Below are positions 43,013 to 47,165 of a DNA stretch of 47,165 nucleotides, piece by piece. Under the pieces are notes generated by a model. That model ran no database searches. It was not told the origin of the DNA and was given only the letters and a program-made list of their open reading frames with translations. How positions within the stretch are numbered: the first letter of the stretch is position 1; the number at the start of each line of letters is the position of its first letter. Source of the DNA: an uncultured Pseudomonadota bacterium. GTDB lineage: Bacteria > Pseudomonadota > Gammaproteobacteria > Steroidobacterales > Steroidobacteraceae. The stretch is from assembly GCA_946479515.1 (NCBI GenBank), contig CAMLGF010000026.1, forward strand, positions 1 to 47,165, written 5' to 3'. The position numbers and the translations under genes were made by a program.

Positions 43013-47165
<4,153 letters not shown>

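Overview
The window is 47 kb of GC-rich, densely coding bacterial chromosome. The gene content suggests a Gammaproteobacterium of the Xanthomonadales/Nevskiales/Steroidobacter type: a YfhM-like alpha-2-macroglobulin next to pbpC, a YqjD/YqjE/YqjK-like operon, long HAMP-array hybrid kinases, and GGGGACAT-type inverted repeats. This placement is inference; no rRNA or tRNA gene was seen. Genes sit tightly, often with ATGA, GTGA or TGATG overlaps.

Layout. (1) 1-2990, minus: an mmsA aldehyde dehydrogenase, a zinc-ribbon membrane protein and a run of very small membrane ORFs, one pair separated only by an in-frame TAG. (2) 3037-3666, plus: a membrane protein. (3) 3702-14687, minus: a glycogen/maltodextrin block in the order glgP, a 323-bp inverted-repeat element, glgB, glgX, malQ, cysQ and an EamA transporter. 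Divergent from it is ppgK (polyphosphate glucokinase), so glycogen breakdown and glucose phosphorylation start from one intergenic region. glgA and glgC are not in the window. (4) 15791-24003, plus: alpha-2-macroglobulin lipoprotein and penicillin-binding protein 1C, a periplasmic defence/repair pair, then a fluoroacetate-dehalogenase-like hydrolase. (5) 24914-30036: small proteins, an outer-membrane barrel, superoxide dismutase, three response regulators, an atypical NarX-type kinase and a ferritin-like protein. (6) 30060-34102: DUF883/YqjE/YqjK-like operon, a lipoprotein phospholipase D with a terminator-like hairpin in its 5' coding region, DUF1328, a double-BON lipoprotein and a small acidic protein; this looks like an envelope-stress island. 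(7) 34202-41148: a degenerate mini-AAA protein coupled to a cytoplasmic SGNH hydrolase, a divergent exported protein with five Ig-like repeats and a VWA domain, then DUF2235 hydrolase coupled to a multi-membrane-span patatin phospholipase. (8) 41285-47165, minus: two translationally coupled hybrid histidine kinases; the upstream one has at least five 92-residue HAMP repeats and runs off the right edge.

The most unusual signals are three dispersed GGGGACAT-headed repeats, each with a different internal palindrome (one forms an in-frame insertion inside pbpC, one abuts the glgB start, one is a perfect 38-bp inverted repeat between convergent genes); the hydrolase/AAA/VWA/patatin/DUF2235 neighbourhood; and a terminator-like hairpin inside the phospholipase D reading frame.
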